A DNA stretch of 51,251 bases from Lachnospiraceae bacterium (lineage in GTDB: Bacteria > Bacillota > Clostridia > Lachnospirales > Lachnospiraceae): assembly GCA_019423745.1 (NCBI GenBank), contig JAHZAV010000019.1, positions 3,139 to 54,389 on the forward strand. Direction: 5' to 3'. The position numbers and the translations under genes were made by a program. This document shows, piece by piece, positions 42,382-51,149 of this stretch (positions are counted from its first letter, which is position 1; the number at the start of each line of letters is the position of its first letter). Under the pieces are notes generated by a model that made no database searches, had not been told where the DNA came from, and worked only from the letters and a program-made list of their open reading frames with translations.

Positions 42382-43581
42382 TCAGGCAGCTTCAAACTGT
42401 ATTGTAATGGAGCAAATCTCTGCTTTCGTACCAACCCGCATGTTGGGACCAAATAATCCTACCCCTGAAGTTACAATATTATGCATATCTCCCTTTTTCA
42501 GATAACCATATGCATTTTCCCAAAGCAAATCAATGGTCAGATTGCCAGGAAACATCTGTCCATCATGGGTATGTCCACACAGATCCACATCCACACCTGC
42601 CTTAGATAATTCTCCCAACTCACTTGGCTCATGATCTATAACGATGATTGGTTTCTCCTGATCCATATCTTCCGTAATTTCCTCTGGCTCTGCTCGCTTC
42701 GTAATGCCTCGCCCGGGACGTTTTTCATCTGGTCTTCCGTATAAATAGAAACTATCATCGATAAGCAGGCCTTCATCCTGCAAAAGGGTAATTCCTGCCT
42801 TTTCAAGAAACTCATCCATCCTGGGATCGCTGACTTTTTTTTCATCTTTACTTCCGAATGTAAAACCAGCCAGAATTTTCTCCTGAATGTCATGATTTCC
42901 ATAGCAGGCATATACACCATATTTACTCTGGATTCCTTTTAATATGGAAATCAGTCTGTCCGGATCATCCAATGCTTCATATTCATTATCAAAAATATCT
43001 CCGGCGATGACAACCAAATCCGGATTTTGGGCATTCACTTTCTCTGTCATCTCTTCCATCTGTCGACAGCCGATATTGTAACCCAAATGAAGATCTGCAA
43101 GAAGCACTACTTTCAACTCATTCAGATTTCCGCCATCCTTCGCTACGGTAATCTCATACTCCGTTGTTCGTATGATCCTGGCATTGATTACACCCCAAAT
43201 AGATACAACTGCTATGATAGCAAGTGCAATGCCTCCTCCCAGGGCCAACGTCCTACGGGAACGAAGTTTATTCTGGTCTATCCTTTTTACCCGACGCAGA
43301 ATCAAGCGTATAAGATCAGCTACTACAACTGCAAGAATCGCGTATAAAAGCACTCCAAGCCAATAATTTCCCAAAGATTTAAAAAATCTTTGCAGTTGTC
43401 CTGCCGGAAGAAGGAATCCGATCAGTAAAGAAAAAGCCATAAAGAAATAAACTCCGGCAGCCCCTACCCTCATCCACTTTTTCTGAAACCAGTGGTGGCA
43501 GGCTCCCATCCAGCGAATCAGCCAGCGAAACATATATAAATTAACTAATATGTAAATCGGGGATAAATAGATTGCAAGCAT
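42382..43581 (-). CDS. Membrane-bound metallophosphoesterase (YkuE-like)
   Basis: A 399-aa protein. Residues 1-140 hold about four hydrophobic segments. The rest is a calcineurin-like phosphoesterase domain with the metal motifs LLADLHLGYN near residue 164, VVIAGDIFDN near residue 192, CYGNHD near residue 227 and CGHTHDGQMFPG near residue 335. The YkuE family includes enzymes acting at the membrane on phospholipids or UDP-sugars; the substrate here is not known. About 75 bp after the DUF975/CmpB gene on the same strand. Confidence 0.88.
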   Translation of the reverse strand: MLAIYLSPIYILVNLYMFRWLIRWMGACHHWFQKKWMRVGAAGVYFFMAFSLLIGFLLPAGQLQRFFKSLGNYWLGVLLYAILAVVVADLIRLILRRVKRIDQNKLRSRRTLALGGGIALAIIAVVSIWGVINARIIRTTEYEITVAKDGGNLNELKVVLLADLHLGYNIGCRQMEEMTEKVNAQNPDLVVIAGDIFDNEYEALDDPDRLISILKGIQSKYGVYACYGNHDIQEKILAGFTFGSKDEKKVSDPRMDEFLEKAGITLLQDEGLLIDDSFYLYGRPDEKRPGRGITKRAEPEEITEDMDQEKPIIVIDHEPSELGELSKAGVDVDLCGHTHDGQMFPGNLTIDLLWENAYGYLKKGDMHNIVTSGVGLFGPNMRVGTKAEICSITIQFEAA

Positions 43582-43658
43582 TTATATTGTTCTCCTGTAT
43601 CTGTTAGTAAAAGTATTTCCTGGTGTCAATAAATCTCGGTGTGGATATACAGAGGGAT

Positions 43659-45497
43659 TTACGATTCAGACTGTGACATGTTCTGCATACGGGGGCTGTT
43701 TTCATAATCGGTAATCCCTTTTCCTGTATTCGGATATTTCGTAGAATACCCGGTATCCACTGCAAAAATTGCGATTAATAAGATACACAAAGGAATCAAA
43801 ATCCGAAGAGATATCTTCTGGATTAGATTATCTAAAAGCGGAGCTAAGACATAAACCAGCCCAATGCCTCCGATACCAAATACAAGCAGTCCTTCCGCGC
43901 AGATCCTTCCATGCAGATTTAAGAAATATCCACTGTAGTCCCACCATCTTTCTCCATGATGGGCGACCTCCAGATAATACGAGGCTGAATACTCTACTGC
44001 CCCGCAAAGGATGACGATTCCGATAAATTCCACAACGGGTCTGCTTCTAAGTTTGTTCAAAAGCAAAAGGATCAACACCCCTCCGCCTCCATATATAGGA
44101 AGCCATGGTCCATGAAGCACTCCTCGGTTGACAAATTCTCCATCCTGCACCAGCCTAAGGCTTACCTCCCACAGCCATCCGATAAAGGAAAAGATAAAAA
44201 ACAATATAATAACAGACCAGATGGAATAGTGTCTAAGATAGTGGATTGTCTCAATCTTTTTTCGCTTCTCTTTCTCTGGAAGCATGGATAAACGGCTGGG
44301 ATACGCTTTTCGGTCAACCGCGTCTTTTAAAAACTGCATACGGACATGCAGAGCCTGATTCTCCTCATACTCTCTTTCCGCTTTTGTATTCGTCAGAAGA
44401 ATTCCCAGATAATCGGCAAAAAATTTCCGTATCCCCTTTAATTTTCTCTCATCCGTTTTGGGTCTTACCAGCGCTGAAATTACATCTTCATAAGCAAGAT
44501 AAATCATCTCATCTTCGGCTTTTTCAAAAAGATATGTATCGTTCAGGTACTGACTTCCTTTCAGATGCGTTTTTTTCGCCTCTGCCCGGAGCTGTTCATA
44601 GTACTCTGCAAAAGACGCTGCCCGATATGGATTCGAATAAAACACTTCAGACAGCCCCGCGGTCACAATCCCTAAGATCCACCATGGAAAAAATGAAAGT
44701 TCATAAACAAAACATTCCCATTTATGCCCTTTCATGATTCTTCTGGAGAGACGGATTGCCTCTCTAGATGGAATATCCGGATTCTCTGCTACAATGTATG
44801 GTACAAGGTAATAGGAATAATGCTTGATAATCCCTCCAATAATAGTAAATGACCATAAAAAATAGAAAAATGAAGCCAAAAACATAGTACAGCATGCTTT
44901 CACCCATTTTTTTACCCGCAACAAAAACAGACTTCTCTGAAATGGCACTTTCTCATATATACGCCCTTCCAGAAAGATTCTTTTTGCGATCACGGATACA
45001 ATATTGATGATAAAAAACCATATTGAAAACAGGAAAGCCAGCCCTAACAAAATCAGCATTAAGATTGCCGCATTTTCTGACCCTAAAAGGGAATGCAGTA
45101 CTCCCACTAAAGCCACTATGGCGGATCCCGAAGTGATTTTATTTACTACGCTTGCAAACACTCCTCTTTGTCTGCCAAGTATAGGATGATCTTGGATTGG
45201 TTTTTCTTTCTCATTTTCTATGATCTCATTGGAAAGTTCTTTCCCGTCTTTCTCATCTCCATCTAACACATCTCTAAGGACGTCCACCAATCCATTCGTA
45301 TTTACCCCGATTCTTGTCACTCTTTCTTCATCTTTATATCGGTATACCTGTTCAATCGGCGCAATATCCAGTATATTAAGGGAAGAAGAAAATTCCACCC
45401 CCATATAGGCCATAATAAGGCAGATAGCAACATAAAAAATATAATGCTTTTTAACAGCCTTTTTGGCCTTCCTCTTCATCTCTTTTCTTGTTATCAT
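43659..45497 (-). CDS. DUF975 / CmpB-type (putative ABC transporter type IV) fusion membrane protein
   Basis: A 612-aa membrane protein in two parts. Residues about 1-310 resemble DUF975 (start RKEMKRKAKKAVKKHYIFYV, then several helices and VAENPDIPSREAIRLSRRIM). Residues about 425-590 match the CmpB-type 'putative ABC transporter' family: FIGWLWEVSLRLVQDGEFVN, RGVLHGPWLPIYGGGG, then EYSASYYLE and WWDYSGYFLNLHGRICAEG. The two families usually occur as separate proteins. Despite the name, no ABC ATPase is associated. It starts 7 bp after the mscS stop. The role may be in membrane homeostasis, together with the channel. Confidence 0.8.
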   Translation of the reverse strand: MITRKEMKRKAKKAVKKHYIFYVAICLIMAYMGVEFSSSLNILDIAPIEQVYRYKDEERVTRIGVNTNGLVDVLRDVLDGDEKDGKELSNEIIENEKEKPIQDHPILGRQRGVFASVVNKITSGSAIVALVGVLHSLLGSENAAILMLILLGLAFLFSIWFFIINIVSVIAKRIFLEGRIYEKVPFQRSLFLLRVKKWVKACCTMFLASFFYFLWSFTIIGGIIKHYSYYLVPYIVAENPDIPSREAIRLSRRIMKGHKWECFVYELSFFPWWILGIVTAGLSEVFYSNPYRAASFAEYYEQLRAEAKKTHLKGSQYLNDTYLFEKAEDEMIYLAYEDVISALVRPKTDERKLKGIRKFFADYLGILLTNTKAEREYEENQALHVRMQFLKDAVDRKAYPSRLSMLPEKEKRKKIETIHYLRHYSIWSVIILFFIFSFIGWLWEVSLRLVQDGEFVNRGVLHGPWLPIYGGGGVLILLLLNKLRSRPVVEFIGIVILCGAVEYSASYYLEVAHHGERWWDYSGYFLNLHGRICAEGLLVFGIGGIGLVYVLAPLLDNLIQKISLRILIPLCILLIAIFAVDTGYSTKYPNTGKGITDYENSPRMQNMSQSES

Positions 45498-45503
45498 TAG
45501 CTT

Positions 45504-46379
45504 TTATCCCTCATCTGACCTTTTGTGCACCATAATCTGAGGATAGGGAATGATGATTCCCTCCCGATCAAATTTAAGTTTGATCTCTTCCAGGAATTTC
45601 CATCTTACTTTCCAGTATTCATCCATTCCTGTCCAGGCCCGGATTCCCAGCACTACTCCGCTGGCTCCCAGCTGATCTACAAACACATTTATTTCTTTAT
45701 CCTTCATAATTTCAGGAGTACTCTTCAATAAGTTTTCAAGGATCTCCTTTGCCTTACAAAGATCTGATTCATAAGAAATTTCCACTCGAAGATCCAGCTG
45801 ACGTTCATCTCTTTCTGTTACATTTGTCAAACTATTATTCGTCAACATACTATTGGGAACAACGATTGTTTTATTATCAACAGTAGTCAACTTTGTATGA
45901 AAAAGCTGAATCTCCTTAACTGTTCCTTCATTTTTATTATTATCCTCGATAATATAGTCTCCCACTACAAAAGGACGCAACGTCAGAATCAATACGCCTC
46001 CTGCGAAGTTGGAGATCACCCCCTGCAAGGAAAGACTGACTGCCACACCGGCTGCTGCTAAGATGGTAGTGATGGATGAAAGATTCACTCCAAAACTAGT
46101 GATAATCATAATAACCAGCACTGCATACATTCCCGATTTAATAATAGAATCCGTAAACTGCTGAACTCCCTTATCTGCATGAGATCTTTCAAATGCTTTT
46201 CCGGTAATTTTTCGCACCATCCGGATCACACATTTTCCTACGATTAAAAGAAGGATTGCCAAAATAATCTTAATCCCAAAGCCAACCAAATCCGGGATAT
46301 GGTCCTGCAGATATCGAATAAAAAAATTGGCGCTTTCCACTGTTTTTTCTGCCGTCTGTGTAATTTCTTCTGTATCCAT
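45504..46379 (-). CDS. MscS-type mechanosensitive channel
   Basis: A 291-aa small-conductance mechanosensitive channel. Three N-terminal helices (about 20-130) end in the pore helix LAAAGVAVSLSLQGVISNFA then GGVLILTLRPF. The beta domain carries VGDYIIEDNNKNEGTVKEIQ and VVPNSMLTNNSLTN. The length equals the E. coli MscS class. It gates on membrane tension to release solutes in hypo-osmotic shock. It starts 13 bp after pgeF. Confidence 0.92.
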   Translation of the reverse strand: MDTEEITQTAEKTVESANFFIRYLQDHIPDLVGFGIKIILAILLLIVGKCVIRMVRKITGKAFERSHADKGVQQFTDSIIKSGMYAVLVIMIITSFGVNLSSITTILAAAGVAVSLSLQGVISNFAGGVLILTLRPFVVGDYIIEDNNKNEGTVKEIQLFHTKLTTVDNKTIVVPNSMLTNNSLTNVTERDERQLDLRVEISYESDLCKAKEILENLLKSTPEIMKDKEINVFVDQLGASGVVLGIRAWTGMDEYWKVRWKFLEEIKLKFDREGIIIPYPQIMVHKRSDEG

Positions 46380-46392
46380 TTGCTTTTCCTCC

Positions 46393-47235
46393 TTATTCTT
46401 TCTCCTTCAATGCAAGAAAGGCGCACAGGTTTCCTCTGTCCCATCCCTGCACTCTATGAGAAAATAAAATCTTCGGGTTACAACAGGTACAAACATTTGT
46501 CACTGCAATATGATCCCCACGCACACCCGTTTCCTTCAGATTCAACTCATTGGCTTTCCACAAATTCAGCTGAAATTTCCCGTTTTCTTTTTCATAGAAT
46601 AAATCGTTCCAATGTTCTTTTGCATAAGCTTCTTTAAACTGACGGATTACATCTTCACTTACTTCATAACAATCCTGACAAATAGAAGGCCCTATGGCTG
46701 TCACAAGATCTTCGGGGTTTGTTCCAAAACATTCCTTCATTTTTGCTACCGTAGCTCCTGCCATTTTCCCTACGGTGCCTCTCCAGCCCGAATGACTAAG
46801 CCCAATAGCCCGTTTCACCGGATCTACAAAATACAGCGGAACACAGTCCGCATAAAACGTAACCAGGCAAATGCCGGGACTATCTGTCACAAGTCCATCT
46901 GTCTCTGCCAGTGTCTTTCCTGCGTCTTTTTCGGATACAACAGCAACATTGGTGGTGTGGGTCTGGTTCGTGTAAACCAGCTTTTCCTCATTTACGCCAA
47001 TTGCCCGGGTGATTCTCTTTGTGTTTTCCCTCACTGCTTCCGGCTTATCTCCCCGGCTCAAACTCAAGTTCATAGAAGACTGACCGCCTGTACTTACGCC
47101 GCCAAGCCGGGTAGAAAATCCATGCCGAACGATTCCTGTATTCTCAAGAATGGGATAAGAAAGAAAGGGAACTCCCTCTTTTATCTTTTCCTCAATGACA
47201 CGATCTTTATTTTTGTAAACTAATCCAATGCTCAT
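46393..47235 (-). CDS. pgeF: Peptidoglycan editing factor PgeF (YfiH, laccase-domain)
   Basis: A 280-aa protein of the multicopper polyphenol oxidase/YfiH family. Motifs: TNQTHTTNVAVV, TFYADCVPLYFVDP, GLSHSGWRGTVGKMA and a C-terminal CTCCNPKILFSHR. The His and Cys residues in these form the zinc site used for purine nucleoside phosphorolysis and for the wall-proofreading role shown for PgeF. It is 39 bp downstream of yraN. Confidence 0.92.
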   Translation of the reverse strand: MSIGLVYKNKDRVIEEKIKEGVPFLSYPILENTGIVRHGFSTRLGGVSTGGQSSMNLSLSRGDKPEAVRENTKRITRAIGVNEEKLVYTNQTHTTNVAVVSEKDAGKTLAETDGLVTDSPGICLVTFYADCVPLYFVDPVKRAIGLSHSGWRGTVGKMAGATVAKMKECFGTNPEDLVTAIGPSICQDCYEVSEDVIRQFKEAYAKEHWNDLFYEKENGKFQLNLWKANELNLKETGVRGDHIAVTNVCTCCNPKILFSHRVQGWDRGNLCAFLALKEKE

Positions 47236-47274
47236 AAGTCCTCAACCTCCTCCTGCCATCTCCTGGGCGCCGCT

Positions 47275-47646
47275 CTATTCCATATAGGAAAATGCATCCT
47301 GAATTAACATCATATATTCCTCGCTTCCGGTAATCCCTACTACGTCAAAACGGCACGCCTGTCCGTCTAATCCTCTTTCCATAATATAAAACATGGCGCA
47401 CCTGGAAATGGTCCGCTGTTTTTTCAACGTCACCGCTTCCAGAGGTGTGCCTATTTTATGATCTTTCCTATATTTTACTTCACAGAATACAAGGTAATCT
47501 CTATCTCTTGCTATGATATCAATTTCTCCTGCCCTGCATCTGTAATTATATTCTAAAATTTCATATCCTTGCTCCTGCAGGTATGCCCCTGCTTTTCTCT
47601 CATAGAATGAGCCTGTTGTTCTTCGGTTTTCTTTCTGTTTTTTCAT
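47275..47646 (-). CDS. YraN family endonuclease-like protein (UPF0102)
   Basis: A 123-aa protein with a restriction-endonuclease-like fold: GSFYERKAGAYLQEQGYEIL, AGEIDIIARDRDYLVFCEVK and YRKDHKIGTPLEAV. The catalytic Glu, Asp, Glu-x-Lys residues are present. The ATG at 47646 overlaps the rnhB stop by 4 bp (ATGA), which sets the start. The order rnhB-yraN is conserved in Firmicutes. Confidence 0.9.
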   Translation of the reverse strand: MKKQKENRRTTGSFYERKAGAYLQEQGYEILEYNYRCRAGEIDIIARDRDYLVFCEVKYRKDHKIGTPLEAVTLKKQRTISRCAMFYIMERGLDGQACRFDVVGITGSEEYMMLIQDAFSYME

Positions 47647-48305
47647 TGGACAAAATTCCCGATAAAGCTTCGTCTGTGAATTACGCACGGCCCAAGACTC
47701 TTCAATGCCTCAATATGAGCCTTGGTCCCATACCCTTTATTAGAAGCAAAATCGTATCCTGGAAAAATGGCGTCATATTCCTTCATCATCCGGTCTCTTG
47801 TCACCTTTGCTACAATACTGGCCGCTGCAATGGAAACACTTTTTGCATCCCCCTTTATAATGGGAACCTGCTGGATTGCCACACCTGGAATGGTCACAGC
47901 ATCATTAAGCAAAAGATCCGGACGCACACTAAGCTTCTCAATGGCTATGCGCATGGCTTCATACGTTGCCTGAAGAATATTGATCTCATCAATTCTGGCC
48001 GGTCCTGCCATTCCAATTCCAACCGCTACTGCCTTTTCCATAATTTCATCATAAAGCGCTTCCCGCTTTTTTTCTGACAGCTTTTTGGAATCATTCAGAT
48101 ACAGGATTTCCACATCCTTGGGCAAAATAACCGCTCCAGCTACCACCGGTCCGGCAAGAGGGCCTCTCCCCACTTCATCAATCCCACAGATGGCAGCACA
48201 GGATGCATACTGTTTCTCATAGATACGCATCCCTTCCAGACGCTCCCTCTCTTTTGCAAGCCGAATTTCCTGCTTTTCCAATCTCTCCTGCTCTTTTTTA
48301 TTCAT
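47643..48305 (-). CDS. rnhB: Ribonuclease HII
   Basis: A 220-aa enzyme that removes ribonucleotides from DNA and RNA-DNA hybrids. Motifs: ICGIDEVGRGPLAGPVVAGA (Asp-Glu), LNDSKKLSEKKR, and DAVTIPG with the third catalytic Asp. The N-terminal 35 residues are a Lys/Glu-rich extension common in this group. Start overlaps the lepB stop by 8 bp. Confidence 0.95.
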   Translation of the reverse strand: MNKKEQERLEKQEIRLAKERERLEGMRIYEKQYASCAAICGIDEVGRGPLAGPVVAGAVILPKDVEILYLNDSKKLSEKKREALYDEIMEKAVAVGIGMAGPARIDEINILQATYEAMRIAIEKLSVRPDLLLNDAVTIPGVAIQQVPIIKGDAKSVSIAAASIVAKVTRDRMMKEYDAIFPGYDFASNKGYGTKAHIEALKSLGPCVIHRRSFIGNFVQ

Positions 48306-48867
48306 GGCGGATCACTCCCATTTTATCAAAGGGATAAATTCTAACCCAGGCTCTTCCAAGAAGATCCTCCCGGTGCAATATTCCGACACTTGGATCACGG
48401 CTGTCAGAACTGTGATTTCTGTTATCACCCAGGACAAAATACTCATCATCCCCTAAAGTAATGGGTTCTGAAGCAATTCCTCCATCTGCCATAGGCTCTG
48501 CTCCGTATATATCACTTTCCAAAAGTTCACCGTTGATGTATACATATCCCCCCGATACCTGTACGGTTTCACCTGGCATCCCAATAATTCTCTTAATATA
48601 ATATGTATTTTCTTCATATTTATAAGGAAATACGATAATGTCATATCTTTTCGGATCCCGGAACCGGTAAGAAATCTTATCTACAATCAGATTGTCCCCA
48701 TCACTTAAGGTTGTCTCCATAGACGAACCGCTGACTCTTGTCCGCTGTCCCACATAAGTAATGATCAGATACGTTAATCCAATGATAATCAGTATATAGA
48801 CAATCCATCCCAATAGTTCTCGAATAATTCCGTGTTCCTTACGACGGCCTCTTCTATATCTAGCCAT
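48298..48867 (-). CDS. lepB: Signal peptidase I (first copy)
   Basis: A 189-aa enzyme that cleaves signal peptides. One N-terminal helix (about residues 13-40), catalytic Ser in VSGSSMETTL near residue 46, catalytic Lys in YYIKRIIGMPGETV near residue 90, and the closing motifs YFVLGDNRNHSSDSRD. I chose the ATG at 48867 (MARYRRGRR), which has GAGG about 7 bp upstream; eight codons earlier is possible. Sits between rbgA and rnhB. Confidence 0.92.
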   Translation of the reverse strand: MARYRRGRRKEHGIIRELLGWIVYILIIIGLTYLIITYVGQRTRVSGSSMETTLSDGDNLIVDKISYRFRDPKRYDIIVFPYKYEENTYYIKRIIGMPGETVQVSGGYVYINGELLESDIYGAEPMADGGIASEPITLGDDEYFVLGDNRNHSSDSRDPSVGILHREDLLGRAWVRIYPFDKMGVIRHE

Positions 48868-48905
48868 ATATTTATCCTCTTTTCCTGTCACATTCTATCT
48901 CGATT

Positions 48906-49757
48906 TTAGCATATCCCGTCCGGATATTCCAGCGTAAGCTCTCCCAGCCTTCCGCTTCGGAAATCATCCATCAAAAGAGAAGCTGCCTTTTCCAGATCCA
49001 GTTCATTTCCTCTCACGATACAATGGCGGCTCTTTGCAATCCTGCCAAGCACCTCATAGACATCTCCTGTCTCATCAATATCATATTTCTTTGCAATGAT
49101 TTCCGGATAATGCTGCTGCATAAATTTCAAAAACTCTGCAGCCAACTCTTCGGTATTTAAAATTTCATCTTTAATGGAACCGATAAAAGCAAGCTTCATT
49201 CCCACTTCCTGATCCTCGAATTTAGGCCAGAGAATTCCCGGTGTATCCAGAAGTTCCACTCCTTTATTGAGACGGATCCATTGCTTTCCTTTCGTCACTC
49301 CAGGCTTATTTCCTGTCTTGGCACAAGCCTTTCCTGCCAGCGTATTAATAAAAGTAGATTTCCCTACATTGGGAATTCCTACTACCATCGCCCGGACGGG
49401 ACGGTTTAAAATTCCTCTCTTGCGGTCCCGCTCAATTTTCTCCTTACAGGCTTCCTGTATCACGGACTGGATTCCTTTGATTCCTCCGCCTTTTTTAGAA
49501 TTGACTTTTACTGCCAGATAGCCTTTCTCCTTAAAATATTCCATCCAGGCATCATTCCATTTATTTTCCGCCAAATCTGCTTTATTCAACAAAATAAGCC
49601 TGGATTTTTGCCTGCCCAGCTCATCAATATCCGGATTTCTACTGCTTAAAGGAATCCGGGCATCTACCAGTTCAATTACAAGATCAATCAATTTTATGTT
49701 TTCCTGCATCATACGCCGTGCTTTTGTCATATGACCAGGATACCATTGAAAATGCAT
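48906..49757 (-). CDS. rbgA: Ribosome biogenesis GTPase RbgA (YlqF)
   Basis: A 283-aa circularly permuted GTPase needed for late 50S assembly. G-motifs in the permuted order: LLNKADLA (G4) near residue 55, VGIPNVGKSTFINTLAG (G1) near residue 127, and LLDTPGILWPKF (G3) near residue 172. The start MHFQWYPGHMTKA is typical. Between two signal peptidase genes. Confidence 0.95.
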   Translation of the reverse strand: MHFQWYPGHMTKARRMMQENIKLIDLVIELVDARIPLSSRNPDIDELGRQKSRLILLNKADLAENKWNDAWMEYFKEKGYLAVKVNSKKGGGIKGIQSVIQEACKEKIERDRKRGILNRPVRAMVVGIPNVGKSTFINTLAGKACAKTGNKPGVTKGKQWIRLNKGVELLDTPGILWPKFEDQEVGMKLAFIGSIKDEILNTEELAAEFLKFMQQHYPEIIAKKYDIDETGDVYEVLGRIAKSRHCIVRGNELDLEKAASLLMDDFRSGRLGELTLEYPDGIC

Positions 49758-49825
49758 GTTTTATGTTCTCCTTTATATCATTTAAACCTTGACAGATAAT
49801 CTGTCACCAATATAGTATTCTACCT

Positions 49826-50407
49826 CTATGATCTCACAAAACCAAAATGACTTCTAGGGGAAATAACAAACCATACTTTCCCGTAAATATAGGAACGTTT
49901 CACATTTCCGATATCTGCCATCCTGCTATCTTCACTATTTTGTCTGTCATCGCCCAGCACAAAGAACTCATCTCCGGCAAGTTTTATTTCTTTATCCACA
50001 ATTCCCACATCGGTAATGTCTGTGGTTTCATAGTCTTCTTCCAGCTTTTCGCCATCGATATAAATTTTTCCTTCAATGATCTCAACTGTCTCGCCAGGAA
50101 GACCTATAATTCTTTTAATATAGTAGTGAGAGTTCTCATTTCCCTTAGGCTTAAATACAATAATATCGCCTCGTTTGGGGGCTGTAGCATCGTAAACAAT
50201 CCGATTCACAAGGGTAATATCCCCATTTTCCAGGACCGGCTTCATGGAATCTCCCACAGTAGCCACCCTCTGCCCGAAATACCAGACAAATACAAAGGCA
50301 AACAGGCAGACAAGGGCAATCTTTCCAGCCCACACTGCAACCGGTTTTAACATCTCAATCCGAAATTTTTTTCTTCTATATCTTCTTCTGAATTTTAATC
50401 CTCTCAT
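49826..50407 (-). CDS. lepB: Signal peptidase I (second copy)
   Basis: A 193-aa enzyme. Basic N-terminus (LKFRRRYRRKK), one helix about residues 22-42, catalytic Ser in ATVGDSMKPVL near residue 54, catalytic Lys in YYIKRIIGLPGETVE near residue 97, and FFVLGDDRQNSEDSR. I chose ATG at 50407; the frame is open 14 codons earlier but that part is the rplS terminator. RBS is weak (AGGTACAGC). Two LepB copies so close suggest different substrates or timing. The upstream terminator makes this transcript partly independent of rplS. Confidence 0.9.
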   Translation of the reverse strand: MRGLKFRRRYRRKKFRIEMLKPVAVWAGKIALVCLFAFVFVWYFGQRVATVGDSMKPVLENGDITLVNRIVYDATAPKRGDIIVFKPKGNENSHYYIKRIIGLPGETVEIIEGKIYIDGEKLEEDYETTDITDVGIVDKEIKLAGDEFFVLGDDRQNSEDSRMADIGNVKRSYIYGKVWFVISPRSHFGFVRS

Positions 50408-50432
50408 AATAGCTGTACCTACGTATAGCAGA

Positions 50433-50464
50433 AAAGGGACAATATACACTATGTATTTGTCCCT
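50433..50464 (-). terminator. rplS terminator
   Basis: On the minus strand GGGACAAATAC pairs with GTATATTGTCCC around a short loop, then TTTT. It lies between rplS and the second lepB. Confidence 0.75.
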
Positions 50465-50478
50465 TCCTCTTTGATTTC

Positions 50479-50826
50479 CTATTTTACTAACTCTTTAACC
50501 TTAGCTGCCTTACCTACACGGCTTCTTAAGTAGTTCAATTTCGCTCTTCTTACTTTACCGCGGCGAACTACTTCAACTTTCTCTACGTTTGGAGAGTGAA
50601 GCGGCCATGTCTTCTCAACGCCTACACCGTTGGATGTCTTTCTTACTGTAAATGTTTCTCTTGTGCTTCCACCCTGTTTTTTCAGGACTGTTCCTTCAAA
50701 AACCTGGATTCTTTCACGGTTTCCTTCTTTGATCTTACCGTATACTTTTACGGTATCGCCTACGTGAAACTCCGGCGCATTCTCTTTGAGCTGTTCAGCT
50801 TCAATGCTCTTAATAATTTCGTTCAT
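50479..50826 (-). CDS. rplS: 50S ribosomal protein L19
   Basis: A 115-aa ribosomal protein at the 30S-50S interface. The start MNEIIKSIEAEQLKENAPEF, GDTVKVYGKIKEG, ERIQVFEGTVLKKQG, and end RGKVRRAKLNYLRSRVGKAA match the family over its full length. RBS AAGGAGGTCACAC precedes the ATG. In most Firmicutes trmD precedes rplS; here it does not, within the visible part. Confidence 0.98.
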   Translation of the reverse strand: MNEIIKSIEAEQLKENAPEFHVGDTVKVYGKIKEGNRERIQVFEGTVLKKQGGSTRETFTVRKTSNGVGVEKTWPLHSPNVEKVEVVRRGKVRRAKLNYLRSRVGKAAKVKELVK

Positions 50827-50929
50827 GTGTGACCTCCTTGTTATTCGGACGTTCTTAATACATTCTCATCTTTCCTCGCTTGTAGAGGCGCGTATCAGAG
50901 GACCATCTCTTTTTCTCACAACATGATTT

Positions 50930-50958
50930 ATGATACCATATAGGGGAGGAGAATGCAA
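50930..50958 (-). promoter_or_regulatory. rplS promoter
   Basis: On the minus strand: TTGCAT, 17 bp, TATCAT, about 100 bp before the ATG. The leader between is long enough for an L19-type autoregulatory RNA; I could not fold it with confidence. Confidence 0.45.
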
Positions 50959-51058
50959 GGATTATTTTACGGTTGATGAAGGAAACGAATTGTCAGTTGA
51001 AATGAAAAAGACTGTCCTTAAAGAAAAATGGGCGGTGTGTGTGATTGTCAATAAAAAA

Positions 51059-51130
51059 GTCCCAAAAATATCGGAGAAAATTCCCCACCTATTTTTCGTG
51101 GGAACACCACCGATATCGGTGACATTCCCA
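51059..51130. repeat. Repeated ATATCGG/TTCCC motif with inverted copy
   Basis: The pattern ATATCGG, 5-6 bases, ATTCCC occurs at 51068-51086 and again at 51113-51129, and its mirror (GGGAA...CCGATAT) at 51100-51116. Within it ACCGATATCGGT (51109-51120) is a perfect palindrome flanked by TGGGAA and TTCCCA. This may be the end of an insertion sequence or a terminator. Confidence 0.5.
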
Positions 51131-51149
51131 TCATTATTATTAAATTATA

